Below, in pieces: positions 1 to 11,193 of a stretch of 64,000 bases of DNA; the first letter of the stretch is position 1; the number at the start of each line of letters is the position of its first letter. The DNA is from Cristatella mucedo (Eukaryota > Bryozoa > Phylactolaemata > Cristatellidae): the NCBI GenBank assembly GCA_009760855.2, contig WPIO01000001.1:19187501-19251500 (forward strand), in the 5' to 3' direction. Both the position numbers and the translations under genes were made by a program. Below the pieces are notes generated by a model. It ran no database searches. It was not told where the DNA came from and worked only from the letters and a program-made list of their open reading frames with translations.

Positions 1-3000
1 ATGACGATTGGAGTTTTGCACTGCCAATTTCTTGTCGAATGGCCGCGGTTCGGAGTTGTGGCCCGTTCATTGCAGTGGATTGCCATTCATTGCTCTCAGC
101 TGTACGTTCGATATTGGTTGAAAGGACGCGGTTGCATTTTAAACAAAGTGCCCTGTGATGCTAAAGAAAGGATTGAGCTTGGTCCAGTCAATTTCCCAGG
201 ATTTGCGATGGATCACAATAGATTGCCGTATTTTCCCGGGCCATTGCTCTCAATTGCTACGCATCTCCAAGATTTCGCGAACACAGGTTTAAAGCATGCT
301 CGCGCGCGAAGTGAGATGTTACGTGTAGTGAGAAATTGGAGCTCGCTGCAGCCGATTTCTTGCCGATTGGCTACGTATTTTGGTTTTGGCCCCTGCTATT
401 GCTGTCAATTGCCGTGCAGTGTTGACAATAAACGGGCAAGTAAAACTTAACAACTCCACGGTGTCACTTTGAACACAGTGAAATACATGCAATGACAATT
501 GAAGCTTCGCGCAGCCTGATGTTGATCGGTTTTCCACGGATTGTTACGAATTGCTGCTTCAAACCAAGCTATTGCCGTAGTTTGCCATTAATTGCCATAG
601 ATCTTACGAGCGAAATTGGTAAAATATTATGCGGCTTCACTTTAAACCGAATTCTTTGTAATATGCATTCAAAATTGGAGCATTGAGACGCCGATTTCGG
701 TGCATTTTTTATCGGAATGCTGTGGATTGCAGTATTGGTCCACGCCATTGCTTTCGACTGCGTGCATTGCTGGCGGTTAATGATCAAAGTAGCATGAAAA
801 TGGCACAGTTTCACTTTGGATGCAGCGGAATGTTATGTGTAATGACGATTGGAGCTTCGCCCTGCCAATTTCTCGTCGATTTGCCGCGAGTTGGGGTATT
901 AGCCCGGGCCATTGCTGTGGATTGCCATTTATTGCTCGCGATTGCACGTGCGAGATTGGGTGAAAGGATGTGATAGCACAGTTCGCTGTGACGGGTAAAA
1001 TAAATTTGATCATGGCCAAGTCACTTTCCAGTGATTTTCGATGGACCATAATGGATTGCCGTATATGCCCGGGCCATTGCAGTCGATTGCCATTCATTTC
1101 CCAAGACTGGACGCACAGAGTGGTTTTACGTGGAATTAAAATTGGAGCTTGGTGCAGCCAATTTCTCGCCAATTTGCCTTGGATTGCTGTATTGGTCCCT
1201 ATCATTGCTTTTGATTGCCGTGCATTGTTGACAGTTAACGTGCAAAATAGCTTTAAAGTTCTACGATTTCGCTTTAGCACAAATAAAGGTTAAATGCGTC
1301 CACTGCAGTCAATTGTAGTGCATTGCTGCAGAACGGTCGAAGCAATTGAAGTGAATATGTGCGATGACACTATAACCAAGGATTAGAGCAATTGCAATCA
1401 CTATTAGAGCTTAGTGTACGCATTCTGAGCGTTTTGGGGCGGATTGTGGAGGATTTCGGTACTTGCCCGGGCCATTGCAATCTATTACAGTGCATTTCTG
1501 CAGAATGGTTGAGGCAATTACAGTGAAATTATGTGATCACACAATAACCGAAGAGTAGAAAAGCGTTCAATCATAATTAGAGCTTCTAGTGTACTCGTTC
1601 TGTTCGCTTTTCGGCGGATTGAGGTGGATTGGGATATGGGATATGGGACCCAGCCATTGCAGTCAATTGCTGTTTATTGCACGAGAGCGTGTGTGCATGC
1701 TTGTTTGAAATTGTGTGGGTGCACATTAAACTGAGTCTAGTGTTATATACAATGTAAATTAGAGCTTCGCAATGGCGATTTGAGGATGATTTGCAGTGGA
1801 ATAGTAGATTTCGGTATTTTCCCAGGTCATTTCGGGCGATTGCCGGGCAGTGTCAGAGTGCGAGGATGCAAATTTTTATTTTATTTTACCTGACTGTACA
1901 CACAGCAAGGTTAACTTTGATATGCAATAAAAACAGGAGCTCGGCGCAATCTATTTCGACTTTTGTTCGGTGGATTGAAGTGGATCGCGGTATTGGCTCG
2001 GGCTATTTCAGTCAATTGCAATGCATTGCACGAGAACAGCCATGCCGATCCAAGTGAAATTTTTTTAAGTGCAATTGTCGCAGAGGGTGCTGTCACATGC
2101 AATCAAAAAGTAGCTTTTCAAAAAGGATTTATTTCGTTTCGAAGTGGATTGCGGTGGATTGTGGTTTTGGCCTGGGCCACTGCAATCTTTTTTCAGTGGA
2201 CTTTGTGAGGACGCGTGAGCGGAATCTCTCGACATTTTCTGGGTGCATTTTTCGTGCAGCGTAGTTTGATGTTCCGAATTTCTGGAGCTGTGCGAAGCTG
2301 ATCAGTGGTAGATTTGACAGGAACTAGAATGGATTGCGGTGGATTGCAGTACAGGCGTCCGGGGTCGAAGTTCATTTGCATAAGTCGGTGGGACATGAAA
2401 TTAGGCGGATAGATATATTCAAACGTGTACTACAATATCAGTGCAAAATCCGAGCTCAGCAAAGCTTACGTCTGGTCGTTATTAGCCTAATTAGAATAGA
2501 TTTAGATGGATTGTGGTAATTATAAATATATATATATATATATAATTCATTTGTATAGCGCCTTAAGAGAACTTAATCTCTATTCAGGCGCTTCCCATGT
2601 GCCTCCTCCTTCTCCATATGCGCAATTGATTAGTTTAAGTGGGCGAGCACACAATACGGTGAACTTTAATGTGCAACAAAAGTTGAGCTCGGCACAATCT
2701 ATATCTAGTTGTTTTACGGTGGATAGGTGTTGATTTCGGTATTAGCCCGGCTATTCCTGTCGATTGCAGCGCCGTTGAACAATAACGGCAGTGCATATTC
2801 GAGTGAATTTTTATGAGTGCAATTTTTGCAGAGTGTACTGTCGTATGCAATCAAAGAAGGATCTTGCCGAACAGGATTTCTTCTGATTCGCGATGAAATG
2901 CAGTTGGTCGTGGTGGATTGTGGTATTGGCCAGGGCAGCTGCAATCTTATTTCAGTGGACTGTGTGAGAACGTGTGAGCGGAATCTCACAAAATTTTCTG

Positions 3001-3250
3001 TTTACATTTAATGTAGCCTAGTTCAGTATTCTAAGCTTTTTGGAGCTTTGCGAAGGTGATTTTTGGTGGATTTGAAGGGAACTGAAATGGATTTCGGTGG
3101 ATTTCGGTGCAGGCCCCAGGCGTTGAAGCTCATTTGCATAAGTGTGCGTGCACATTTGGTGGATAGATGAAATTGAATGTGTACTACAATGTCCGTCCAA
3201 AATTTGAGCCCGGCAATTCAAATGTCTGGTTGATTTCAGTTTAATTAGAG
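1..3250. repeat. Degenerate tandem satellite, about 170-185 bp monomer
   Basis: A core resembling GGATTGCGGTATTGGCCC followed by GGGCCATTGCAGTCAATTGC recurs at about 221, 371, 545, 721, 888, 1055, 1187, 1440, 1632, 1800, 1975, 2147, 2335, 2725, 2905 and 3090. Most monomers also carry GGAGCTTCGCGCAGCC-like and TTTAAAC-like segments between the cores. Spacing is mostly 165-190 bp. Monomers are well diverged, so the array is old. It starts before the window and fades near 3250. The open frames in it lack protein-like composition and I treat them as chance. Confidence 0.75.
2539..2612 (-). repeat. SINE-B tail fragment inside the satellite
   Basis: A short AT run is followed by the SINE-B 3' tail (TTTGTATAGCGCC, then AGAACTTAATCTCTATTCAGGCGCTTC) in reverse orientation. 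The tRNA-like head is missing. It lengthens one satellite interval, so it inserted after the array formed. Confidence 0.65.
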
Positions 3251-5234
3251 TGGATTACGGTGAATATTGGTATCAATAATTCGTCGGAGCTGTTTCAGGG
3301 TACTCGGCGCTAGCTGCCCTGCAGAAGTGGATAGATCCTATTGGTTCGGCTGTTCAATGGCATCAGCCAACCTCTCAATTGGATACCGGGCGTACTCCAA
3401 CCCCCATCTAAGGATATCCAGGTCGTTCGAAATAAAATCGGCCCTGTTTGGTGACATATAAAGCTGGGAAAGGCAGATCGATTACCGTGAAGCGGACTGC
3501 AGACTCATATGCTAATTGATTCAGATTCGAATGAAGCAGACCTGTGCACATATGCTGTTCAGTGAGCTTTTAACTCGACGAATTCGCATTTCACTGAAAG
3601 CTAGCGCTGCCACTCCCATTCCAATCCGACACTGCATAGTCAACCACTGCCGGCTGTGGAGAGCCTGGGACGAACGCTGAAACTCAACAGAAGGATCAGC
3701 CGATGACCATAGCGAATCGCTTTCCCAGCGAAAGAAAACCGCGAGCTTTCCAAATGACATATCAGTGAATTGCAATGGACTTCCTAATGGAAAAACTTGG
3801 AAATCCGGCGGGCCAGCCAGTACCAAGACTACAATGGTAGCACCGGTATCCAAGGACCGGGCATCGACATGGAATCGTCACCCAAGAAGAGCTTGAGGCC
3901 GGCCAACTATAAAGCGAAGGCATTAATTGCAGGTCTCTAGGCTGGTTACCCTCACCAAGCTCGCTAGTGCGTGGCAAAATCTGATTTATTTCCTGCATTT
4001 GATTCACTTGCAGTCTACTCATTTGAGTCGTGAATTATATAACTGCACAGTGTTGTGATCGTGCGACCCTCACTAGTTTGGGTAGCGGCGCAATGTTAGC
4101 AATTTGCATTTACCTCAAGCTCACAATACGCCAAAGATAATAAGACAGCACTCGATACTCCGCTCGCTAACAACGATACCATAAAAAACACTGTAGCCTC
4201 TATATTACGGATAATACAGCCGGTGACTCCCAGTGGACTCGTTCGCAGGCAGCGGCAAAGGCTCAGCGTTAGGGCTTACCGACTGGCATATCGTTACTCC
4301 AAGATAACGACCGCGGTCAGACCCATGCCTTGTACAGTAGCCGCGTCTTAAGTCATACAATGGTCTCGTTCGTACATAATCATAAATCGTGCTGCTCATA
4401 AGCCTCGACTTATTTTGGCTATTTTAAAAGCGGCCCAGTCCAAAATCCAGGGCAAAGCTCACAGTTCGTAATCGAGGTTTAGCTGACACTCTCACGGTTC
4501 ATAATCGAGGGGCATGCACTCTGCCCTCTCTTAAAACGCATGCTCGTTCTCGGACATTGGGTTGCAAAAAGACTTGCAGTGCCTGTGGCAGCTTCAGTTG
4601 AGCTTGTAACCTCTACATTTCGTCTGGGTTTCGGGGTGAGCTGGGAGCCGCTGCCGTGCTGGAATGGAGCCGTTCTCTTACGCCGTTTGCATCGCAATGC
4701 TAACGACTGCCGCTAGCCGTCAACGGAGTCATAAAGGCTTCTAAGCAGTCGAGCACCACCATCGAGATTTCCTTCATGGTCAAGTTTCGCTTCTAATGCT
4801 ACATCTTCAATTTACTTAAAGCGGCCTTAATGCAAACACACGCAGAGAAAAAAAGTTTGAACAATTAGACTGACTGATAGGCCTACTGACGAAACCAAGG
4901 AATGCGAAATGGTTCTGCCTGCGGTACCACATACGACAGCACAAAAGGTCAATAGAACTCTAGGGACGAACTCCCTGTTGTATTGATCGTGAGATACTAT
5001 CCTGCACATGCTGGCTATCAGCTATTGCTATGTCGTGGTGTGAATCAGCACTAGTGTCATCGTTTTCAGTAAGTCTTACGTCGTCGCTATCACATGAATC
5101 ACATGAACTGTCTAAATCGCTGTGTTGAGCACCAATGGTCCACATGAAACATCCTGGTCCAAGTTATTTATACAAGGGTTGAGCATGCGACGAAAAGCGA
5201 ATACGAAAGATCCCATTTGAAAGGCGATTTTTAA
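3251..5234. other. No gene recognised; decayed sequence
   Basis: Nearly 2 kb without a supportable gene. On the minus strand around 3815-3853 a short segment contains LDTGAT, the active-site pattern of retroviral-type aspartic proteases, but a stop lies just upstream and the downstream reading does not clearly continue the fold. At 4960-5145 (minus) there is a short Asp/Ser-rich open frame of unknown meaning. The stretch may be retroelement debris connected with the integrase remnant next to it. Confidence 0.4.
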
Positions 5235-5477
5235 CTATAGACCTTCTTCGCAAGAGACTATAGACCAGCTTCGTTTAGAGCCACTTCTTTCCCCGAGTGG
5301 GAAAGCAAAAGCACAAAGCCAAATCCTATCACCAGATTGCAGTACTACAGCCTTTAGATCGGCTCGGTGCTTCATGTCATCTCTGCAATTTTCTCTAACC
5401 TGTTCGTAAATTTCTAAAATGCGGTCGCGCAGGTCTCGGACGTACTCTGGACCACTCACTAACAGTTGGCTGCTCAA
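5235..5477 (-). pseudogene. Ty3/gypsy-type integrase C-terminal remnant
   Basis: The minus-strand frame reads YVRDLRDRILEIYEQVREN, then a basic linker and SGDRIWLCAFAF, then GERSGSK and SWSIV. This order (RDRL..YE.ARE, basic stretch, GD.VWL, K....W.GP) is that of the C-terminal part of Ty3/gypsy (metavirus) integrases. The polypeptide ends in a stop soon after the region. I do not recognise the catalytic core upstream, and no reverse transcriptase is visible in the same orientation. It is therefore a broken fragment of a long-terminal-repeat element. The family call rests on this one motif block. Confidence 0.5.
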
Positions 5478-6530
5478 AAGGTGGCATTCCTGTGACAGTC
5501 ATGGCCTTTCCATCCCTCGCGACGCTTCCGACCCGATAAATGCTGCACCGTCAGAAAGCTCGGCAAGCGACGCGTGACAGCAAGCGTTTGTTTGCATGGC
5601 GCCTGATCTCCGGAGCCTGGCCGACGGCGAAGCCGTTGGGCTCTCCTTTCTCCCTGGCTGAAGCTTGACGCCATGCTGACGTTCCTGCTGTCCAGGCTTG
5701 CCTTCTATGCCCGGCGAGAATGGTGTTGGGAAAGCTTCTTGTGTCTACGTAGTCTGCCACCGTGCATTTGTGCAGATACGCCTGCTGCCTCCTCCTTCGT
5801 TCTGCATCCGTTTGGTCCTCCGCAGAAGGCGGGCGGGCTGGACACGGTGCGACTCCGGTAGAACGCATGGATCCTAAAGTACGGGCCACCCAGGCCTACC
5901 AGATACTCTGCTCCCCGGACCCCATAGTGCAGAAGGCGGCACGTATCCGGCTGACCGAGCGGCTCTAGCAACAGGTGCTCCGGTTCCTACCGCCGGCTTG
6001 TAGCTCTCGCTGTTGCTCAGCAGCTCACTGCTGCACAGCGAGCCCAACGGCAACCGCTACGGCTCCAGATTCTCGTGGGCCGACGCACGGAAGCGCCTGC
6101 CTGCACAAGCTGCTATGTACCACGAGGCTTTTCGGAGCTGAGTTGAACCAGCCGCGATGACGCCCATGCTGACGTCATCTTCAAGCAGCCGGAAATGGTT
6201 GCACGCTTGCTTCTCTTTGGCTTGCAAGTCGCTTCGCTAACTTTCCCATGCTCATTTATCAGACCTCTTTGCTCTCGCGCCGCTTCTGCAGTGTGCTCTC
6301 GTACCACCTATTCCTCGGCATCCAGTCGTCTCTCCATTCCTCAACCTAAATTGATATATTTTGGTGAGCTGGCCTTCGGTGTGTAACAACCTGCACTGAC
6401 TTTGCATCATTTAAGACTCAGCTAAAGAAAACTTTTCTGTTCGGCATTACCTCTGCCCCAGCTAACTTGCATTTTTTCACGTCATGTGCTTGCTTACCCT
6501 TAGTGATTTAGTGCACATACGAAAATATCA
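5478..6530. other. Unassigned, relatively GC-rich stretch with short open frames
   Basis: Open frames of 60-112 codons exist on both strands (for example 5762-5968 plus and 5551-5889 minus), and I recognise none of them. The plus frame ends MDPKVRATQAYQIL...RLTERL at 5866-5968 and looks somewhat protein-like, but no splice context supports it. This could be a decayed retroelement body or an unidentified exon. Confidence 0.3.
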
Positions 6531-6682
6531 ACTGATTTAAAAGCCACATTTATGTAGCGGTAGAAGAGCCTTAATTGCTCTTATAACAGCTTGCAGTTGG
6601 CAATAAAGGATTGCCCACTGCAGGATTCGAAACCACGACCTCGTGAAGAACCAGCACCTTATCTCTTGGGATATCGCGGCCC
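6531..6682 (-). mobile_element. SINE-A (tRNA-derived), degenerate copy
   Basis: On the minus strand it has the family order: A-box-like start, GGTTTCGAATCCTGCAGTGG (B-box region), GCAATCCTTTATTGCC, an AAGGCTCTTCT motif and a closing TTTAAATCAG. It is diverged from the younger copies at 53753 and 54481. Confidence 0.7.
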
Positions 6683-6720
6683 CCTTACTAACCCGGAGTC
6701 CTACAAACCACCGGTGTTAT

Positions 6721-6862
6721 AATTAATTCATTTGTATAGCGCCCGAAGAGAACTTAATCTCTATTCAGGCGCTTCACATATGCCTCGGGGCTCGAGCCCA
6801 CGACTTCAGTCAGACCTTGGTCGGGGCGAGCACCTTAACCGCTAGACCAAACCAGCTCGGCG
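6721..6862 (-). mobile_element. SINE-B (tRNA-derived), near full-length copy
   Basis: On the minus strand it starts CGCCGAGCTGGTTTGGTCTA, continues with GCGGTTAAGGTGC (A-box side) and GGGCTCGAGCCCCGAGGC (B-box side), and ends with the tail AGCGCCTGAATAGAGATTAA then GTTCTCTTCGGGCGCTATAC. The head is tRNA-like. The tail matches the LINE tail seen at 19275-19333. Confidence 0.75.
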
Positions 6863-7654
6863 ATTTGAGTGGCTCCTCGTGTCCTTTTACACTCCTCGAT
6901 ACTTGTCGTTAACTCATGATTATCACGTCTCTTGCAGCTTTTAAAGCAAGTGGATTAATTGCTTGGATAGAGGTTTTGTACTCTTAAGGCGCTATACAAC
7001 AGATTATAATCGCTATACCGAAGCTATATCGACACATTTCGTCTAGGAGAGAGCTCTCATTCCTATCAATTAACACTGCATATATATCGACGCACATGCT
7101 TCATATCCCTTTCACACGAACTTCTTTTGCATACCACCTCTTGCGATGCATGCATCTCCTTCTCAGTTGAATCTTCATGCACACCGTCTCACATGCTGCA
7201 TATCCCACTCAGACTAATCTCAATGGGTCACATAGTCACACACATGCCGTATCTCTCAGAAGAATTTTTCATCCTTTTCATTCAATTTTCTTCTCCTTAT
7301 TTTGCTCACTCACCCCATCTCGCACTAACTGTAGCACCAACCTGTATCGCTTTCCTGAATCTATAGTGCAAAGACAGGGGCAATACTGCAGACAAATAGC
7401 CTTACAAAAGCATGTGTACTGTAATAAAAAAAAATGTACAGAGTATGTTTTCACTATTTCAGTGTACTTTTATAAGGCTGTAAGTTCACTGGCCTATACT
7501 TCTGCTACTGATTTTCGACTGCACTTTTTTGTCGGCACAGTATGTTGGATTATTTAGTTTTTACATTTTTTGCCCACAGCTAAGCAATCATACCGCAAGC
7601 TGTCTCCCGTACCCGCCCCAACCTTTAACAGGCCAGAGAGCAGGCAGACGCTGG
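6863..7654. other. Downstream flank of the UPF0489-like gene
   Basis: AT-rich and partly CA-rich sequence beyond the stop codon at 7655. A piece of LINE/SINE-like tail (AAGGCGCTATACAACAGATT) sits near 6990. I recognise no canonical AATAAA on the minus strand in the first 300 bases after the stop. Confidence 0.4.
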
Positions 7655-7769
7655 TCAGCTCGGTGCAGCCGTTACGCTGACATGGCCAGCGGACAGTTCC
7701 ACCACACGTTGCTCAAGAGCATGCTGGTCGGCTAGAATCCAGGTCGGCTCCTTCCGGCGATCCGAGTCG
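7655..7769 (-). CDS. C5orf22: UPF0489-like gene, exon 6 (last, tentative)
   Basis: Chosen because phase demands one base before the frame, and CAGAG|C satisfies this. The product then continues [15 protein letters not shown]...[13 protein letters not shown] to a TGA. The vertebrate protein has a similar S-D-P-x-x-Q-V-x-x-I-x-x-x-V-L pattern at this place. The polypyrimidine tract is poor. Using CCCAG|C upstream instead would give a short unrelated ending. Confidence 0.6.
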
Positions 7770-9097
7770 CTCTGCTCGGAATGCTGGGTGCATAGTAAAA
7801 GTATATTCAACCGTGGAATATTGTATATGTCCCACGAACGAGTTTGCATTAATGCATAGCAGCAGGAATATTTCATTCGAATATTAAAATAGGTATTCTT
7901 AATACATGCTTAATACATGTCACAAGGACACAATACCGGTCAAGTCATAAGCAAAGTTAAGATTTTCCAAACGTGGTTATGCTACTAGATTTCACATGTC
8001 TGTATCAAAACAACGATCGGCAAAACATGCTTACTAAATGTAAATTCTATTTAGCACAGAAAATGGTACAATATGGCATGTGATAAGTGACTTGCCTAAG
8101 CCGAGGCATTGAGGAAGTGAAACCGAGATGCCAAACCTTAAAGGAAGTCATAAAAAGCTCACTGATAAACTTTGTTGATTAAGCATCGCTGAAAGGAATC
8201 CTCCACGATTTTCAGTAGCAGTTCCTGGATGTGTTCAACTTGCTCTTTTGGGCAATAATCATCGGCTGACGACCTGCAAGCCGATGCTCCTCGTAAAAGC
8301 TACATAAATTGCACGAACCGAAGCCAAAAAATGATAAGGTCACGGAATTCAACGGACAAACTATGCTAACGGGGTCAATACAGGGGAGGCCAGCTTAACT
8401 GCTAATGTTCCAATTTATTATAATTCGATTACACGAAATGAGCATCTTGACTAAAAAAAAACAGCACACACTACACATAATGTCTTAACAGCCAACTATA
8501 ATCCTCCTTGCCTTTAAAACGATGTATTCCGTGATGACAGTTGAGTCAATGCAAAGTAGTCGAAAGATTACACCCTGGCCAATTATACCGGGACAGCAGC
8601 AGCAGCAGCAGCAGCAGCGCGGCTTCGCTCGGCACAGGAAGTGAAAGCTCGAACGCACAACCTGTCTGCAAACCTGCACATGTATGCATTTACTTTCATG
8701 TCTACAAGCAGACACATGCAAGGTACAAGAAAGCAGGTTCAAGGGATTTAAATAACTTTTTCAAAACTCGAGACAAGACTAGCTGCTAACAGAGCCAACT
8801 TCATTTTTTCAAATGTAACCTGCAAGCTAAGTTGTATTTATCGATGATGAGATCATGAGTGTTCTATAAATGACAGCTCAAGGCTATTTGTCCTGCTATT
8901 GCTACGCTGCTGCTGCTTAAAAAAAAAGAGACCCCCTATGGCTACACTTGCCTCGTCGGACGAGTGTACTTAATAATCGTACAATGGTAGAAATTAATCA
9001 GTAATACCCAGATCGTTGGATACTTGCGTACAGGGAACCTGGGTATAAGATTACCAAGGCTGTACCACGCACGAACATACTAGTACACACACACACA

Positions 9098-9129
<32 letters not shown>

Positions 9130-11093
9130 GACACAAACACGCGACTAGGCTGGCAAGCTTCTCACCTGGCCAACGTCACGACAGCCGGTGCCGGTACCAG
9201 GCACAACAAGGAGCCCATGGCAGCAGCCAGTCGCTGGATCACTTCCGGAGAGCTGACGTGATGAGGCAGACCACACGAGTCAAACGTGCAGCCGTGTTCG
9301 TGCAGCAGCTCCCAGTCAACAACCGAAGCACCCTCTGCTTCTGCCTGCCGCCGGGATTCGGACACCAGTTGTAATAGCTGCACTTGCCTATAAACAGTAA
9401 CTAAGCTCATACGGCTGGAGCGCATAGGCTTTCAATCGTTGCCGCCACTACGTGAAACGAGGGAGGGGCTTAAGAAATGGCGGCATACAGAAACAACCGA
9501 TCGAACGACTGCTTACGGCCAGGGAGGGGCACGAGAATCACCAGCTGCACTAACGTAGAAAGGTGAGGATTGGCACTGCTACAGACGGGGCATTACTTGG
9601 AACCCAGAGAGCCAGGCTATTTGCTCTGCAACTCCACGAGGCCACAACCACTAAGCTAGTGCTACTCTGAAGTTTTTTGGAGCGCACTTAAAAAAGCCTA
9701 CGTAGCTTTTGGTGAGCATACGATAGCCAGCTGACTTTGTCTCCCGCAAACATGCGAAAGTGGAATGGATCTGAGTCAGGATGACAGCCGATGAAGTGAG
9801 TAGTGATGAAGTAGCAGCTCAGGCCGGCTGAAAAAGATTGCAGCAAGTTGACACTGGGAAAGAAGATATTATCACACAAGAGCTTCTCAAGAGAGTTCCA
9901 TAATCTAGGATATGCAGAGCAAATGGTTCTGTTGCCAACAGACGGAGTAAATTATATTTAGAGAGTAAAGGGAAGCACCAGCTAATTTATTGTCCTGAGA
10001 GGACTCGAGGCTGCCGGAACTCAAGCAGCAGCTCGCCTAGGCAAGGGGCCAATCAATGGTAGGCCAAGTGGGACTGAGTAAGAATTTTGGTCGGTACCTT
10101 TTGATTTGGAGAGCCACTCAGCTCCTTTAGCAAATGAGACAAGTGGCAAGATTTCGAGTTTTGATTGAGTTGCAAAGTGCACGAATAGAGATCACGATCT
10201 GCTAGGGTGCTTGTAGAAAAGACTTATCAACAGTATCACATTTATTTTTCCTTATTAGCTGCAGAGGCTTGAGGTTTTTTGGCAGTTCTGTCAATATTGA
10301 CATGCAGAGGCCTAGTATAGATAGAACCGAATTGTCAGTAAGATCTTCAACTAGCTACCGTGGTAAGTAGTCACCAGTGCTGAACAGGATCTAACATGAC
10401 GACTAGCAATGGGTTGTTTCTAAAAAAAAACATACCTTTACGGTTTCCGGCTAAGAAAATTTTGGTTTCACCATTGTTTAGTTTACGGAATCAAAAAGCA
10501 ATCGAGGCCGAGCAATCAATCCCCTCGGCTGATTCTGAGGGCTTGGATGAAAAATATAGCTGGGTGTCATCAACATAGAATAAGTAAACATGCACCTAAG
10601 GTAGACAAATTATTTAAGTCACAGCAGTATTGCAATAGCAACTACGGGATAACAGCAACACGGCAGATGCTTTATAATCTTTAGAACCTAATACTTGAGC
10701 TTCCAACGTCATGCATGCATATGAGAAGCACCATCAAGAAAGAAGCCCCTTCGACAAATCATTGGGATTCGACATATAAATGCATCAACTTAGGTAATTT
10801 GCTAGATTTATGTCAGTCGATCTTTCTGTCATTCGGCAAAGGAAACATTCAGACTCCAACTTGGTAATAATGCCTTGATTTCTTTTCTACATGTACAGCT
10901 GTACAGTGTGCTCCGTGGAATGTTTCTTACATAATGCATGCAGACTATTTTGCAATAACATGAACTTAAGGAGCGACTCGTGTAAGGGTCATGATTCACA
11001 AGAACTGCAACTGGTTAATTAGGTTGCTGGAAGCAGACAGCTGCAGTGGAAGTGCTTCGCTACTGTGAGTATGGAGGGAAAGACTTGCTTTCC

Positions 11094-11145
<52 letters not shown>

Positions 11146-11154
11146 GAGAAAGAC

Positions 11155-11193
<39 letters not shown>

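Larger units (their letters stand above)
7770..9165 (-). other. Intron 5 of the UPF0489-like gene
   Basis: Contains a CAG/CTG run at 8593-8618 and an AC/TG microsatellite at 9084-9140 close to the donor. Otherwise I see nothing recognisable. Confidence 0.6.

Noticed and set aside
1-1293. Long open frames at the left end (149, 107 and 167 codons)
   Set aside because: They lie in degenerate satellite monomers, have no domain, and differ from monomer to monomer.
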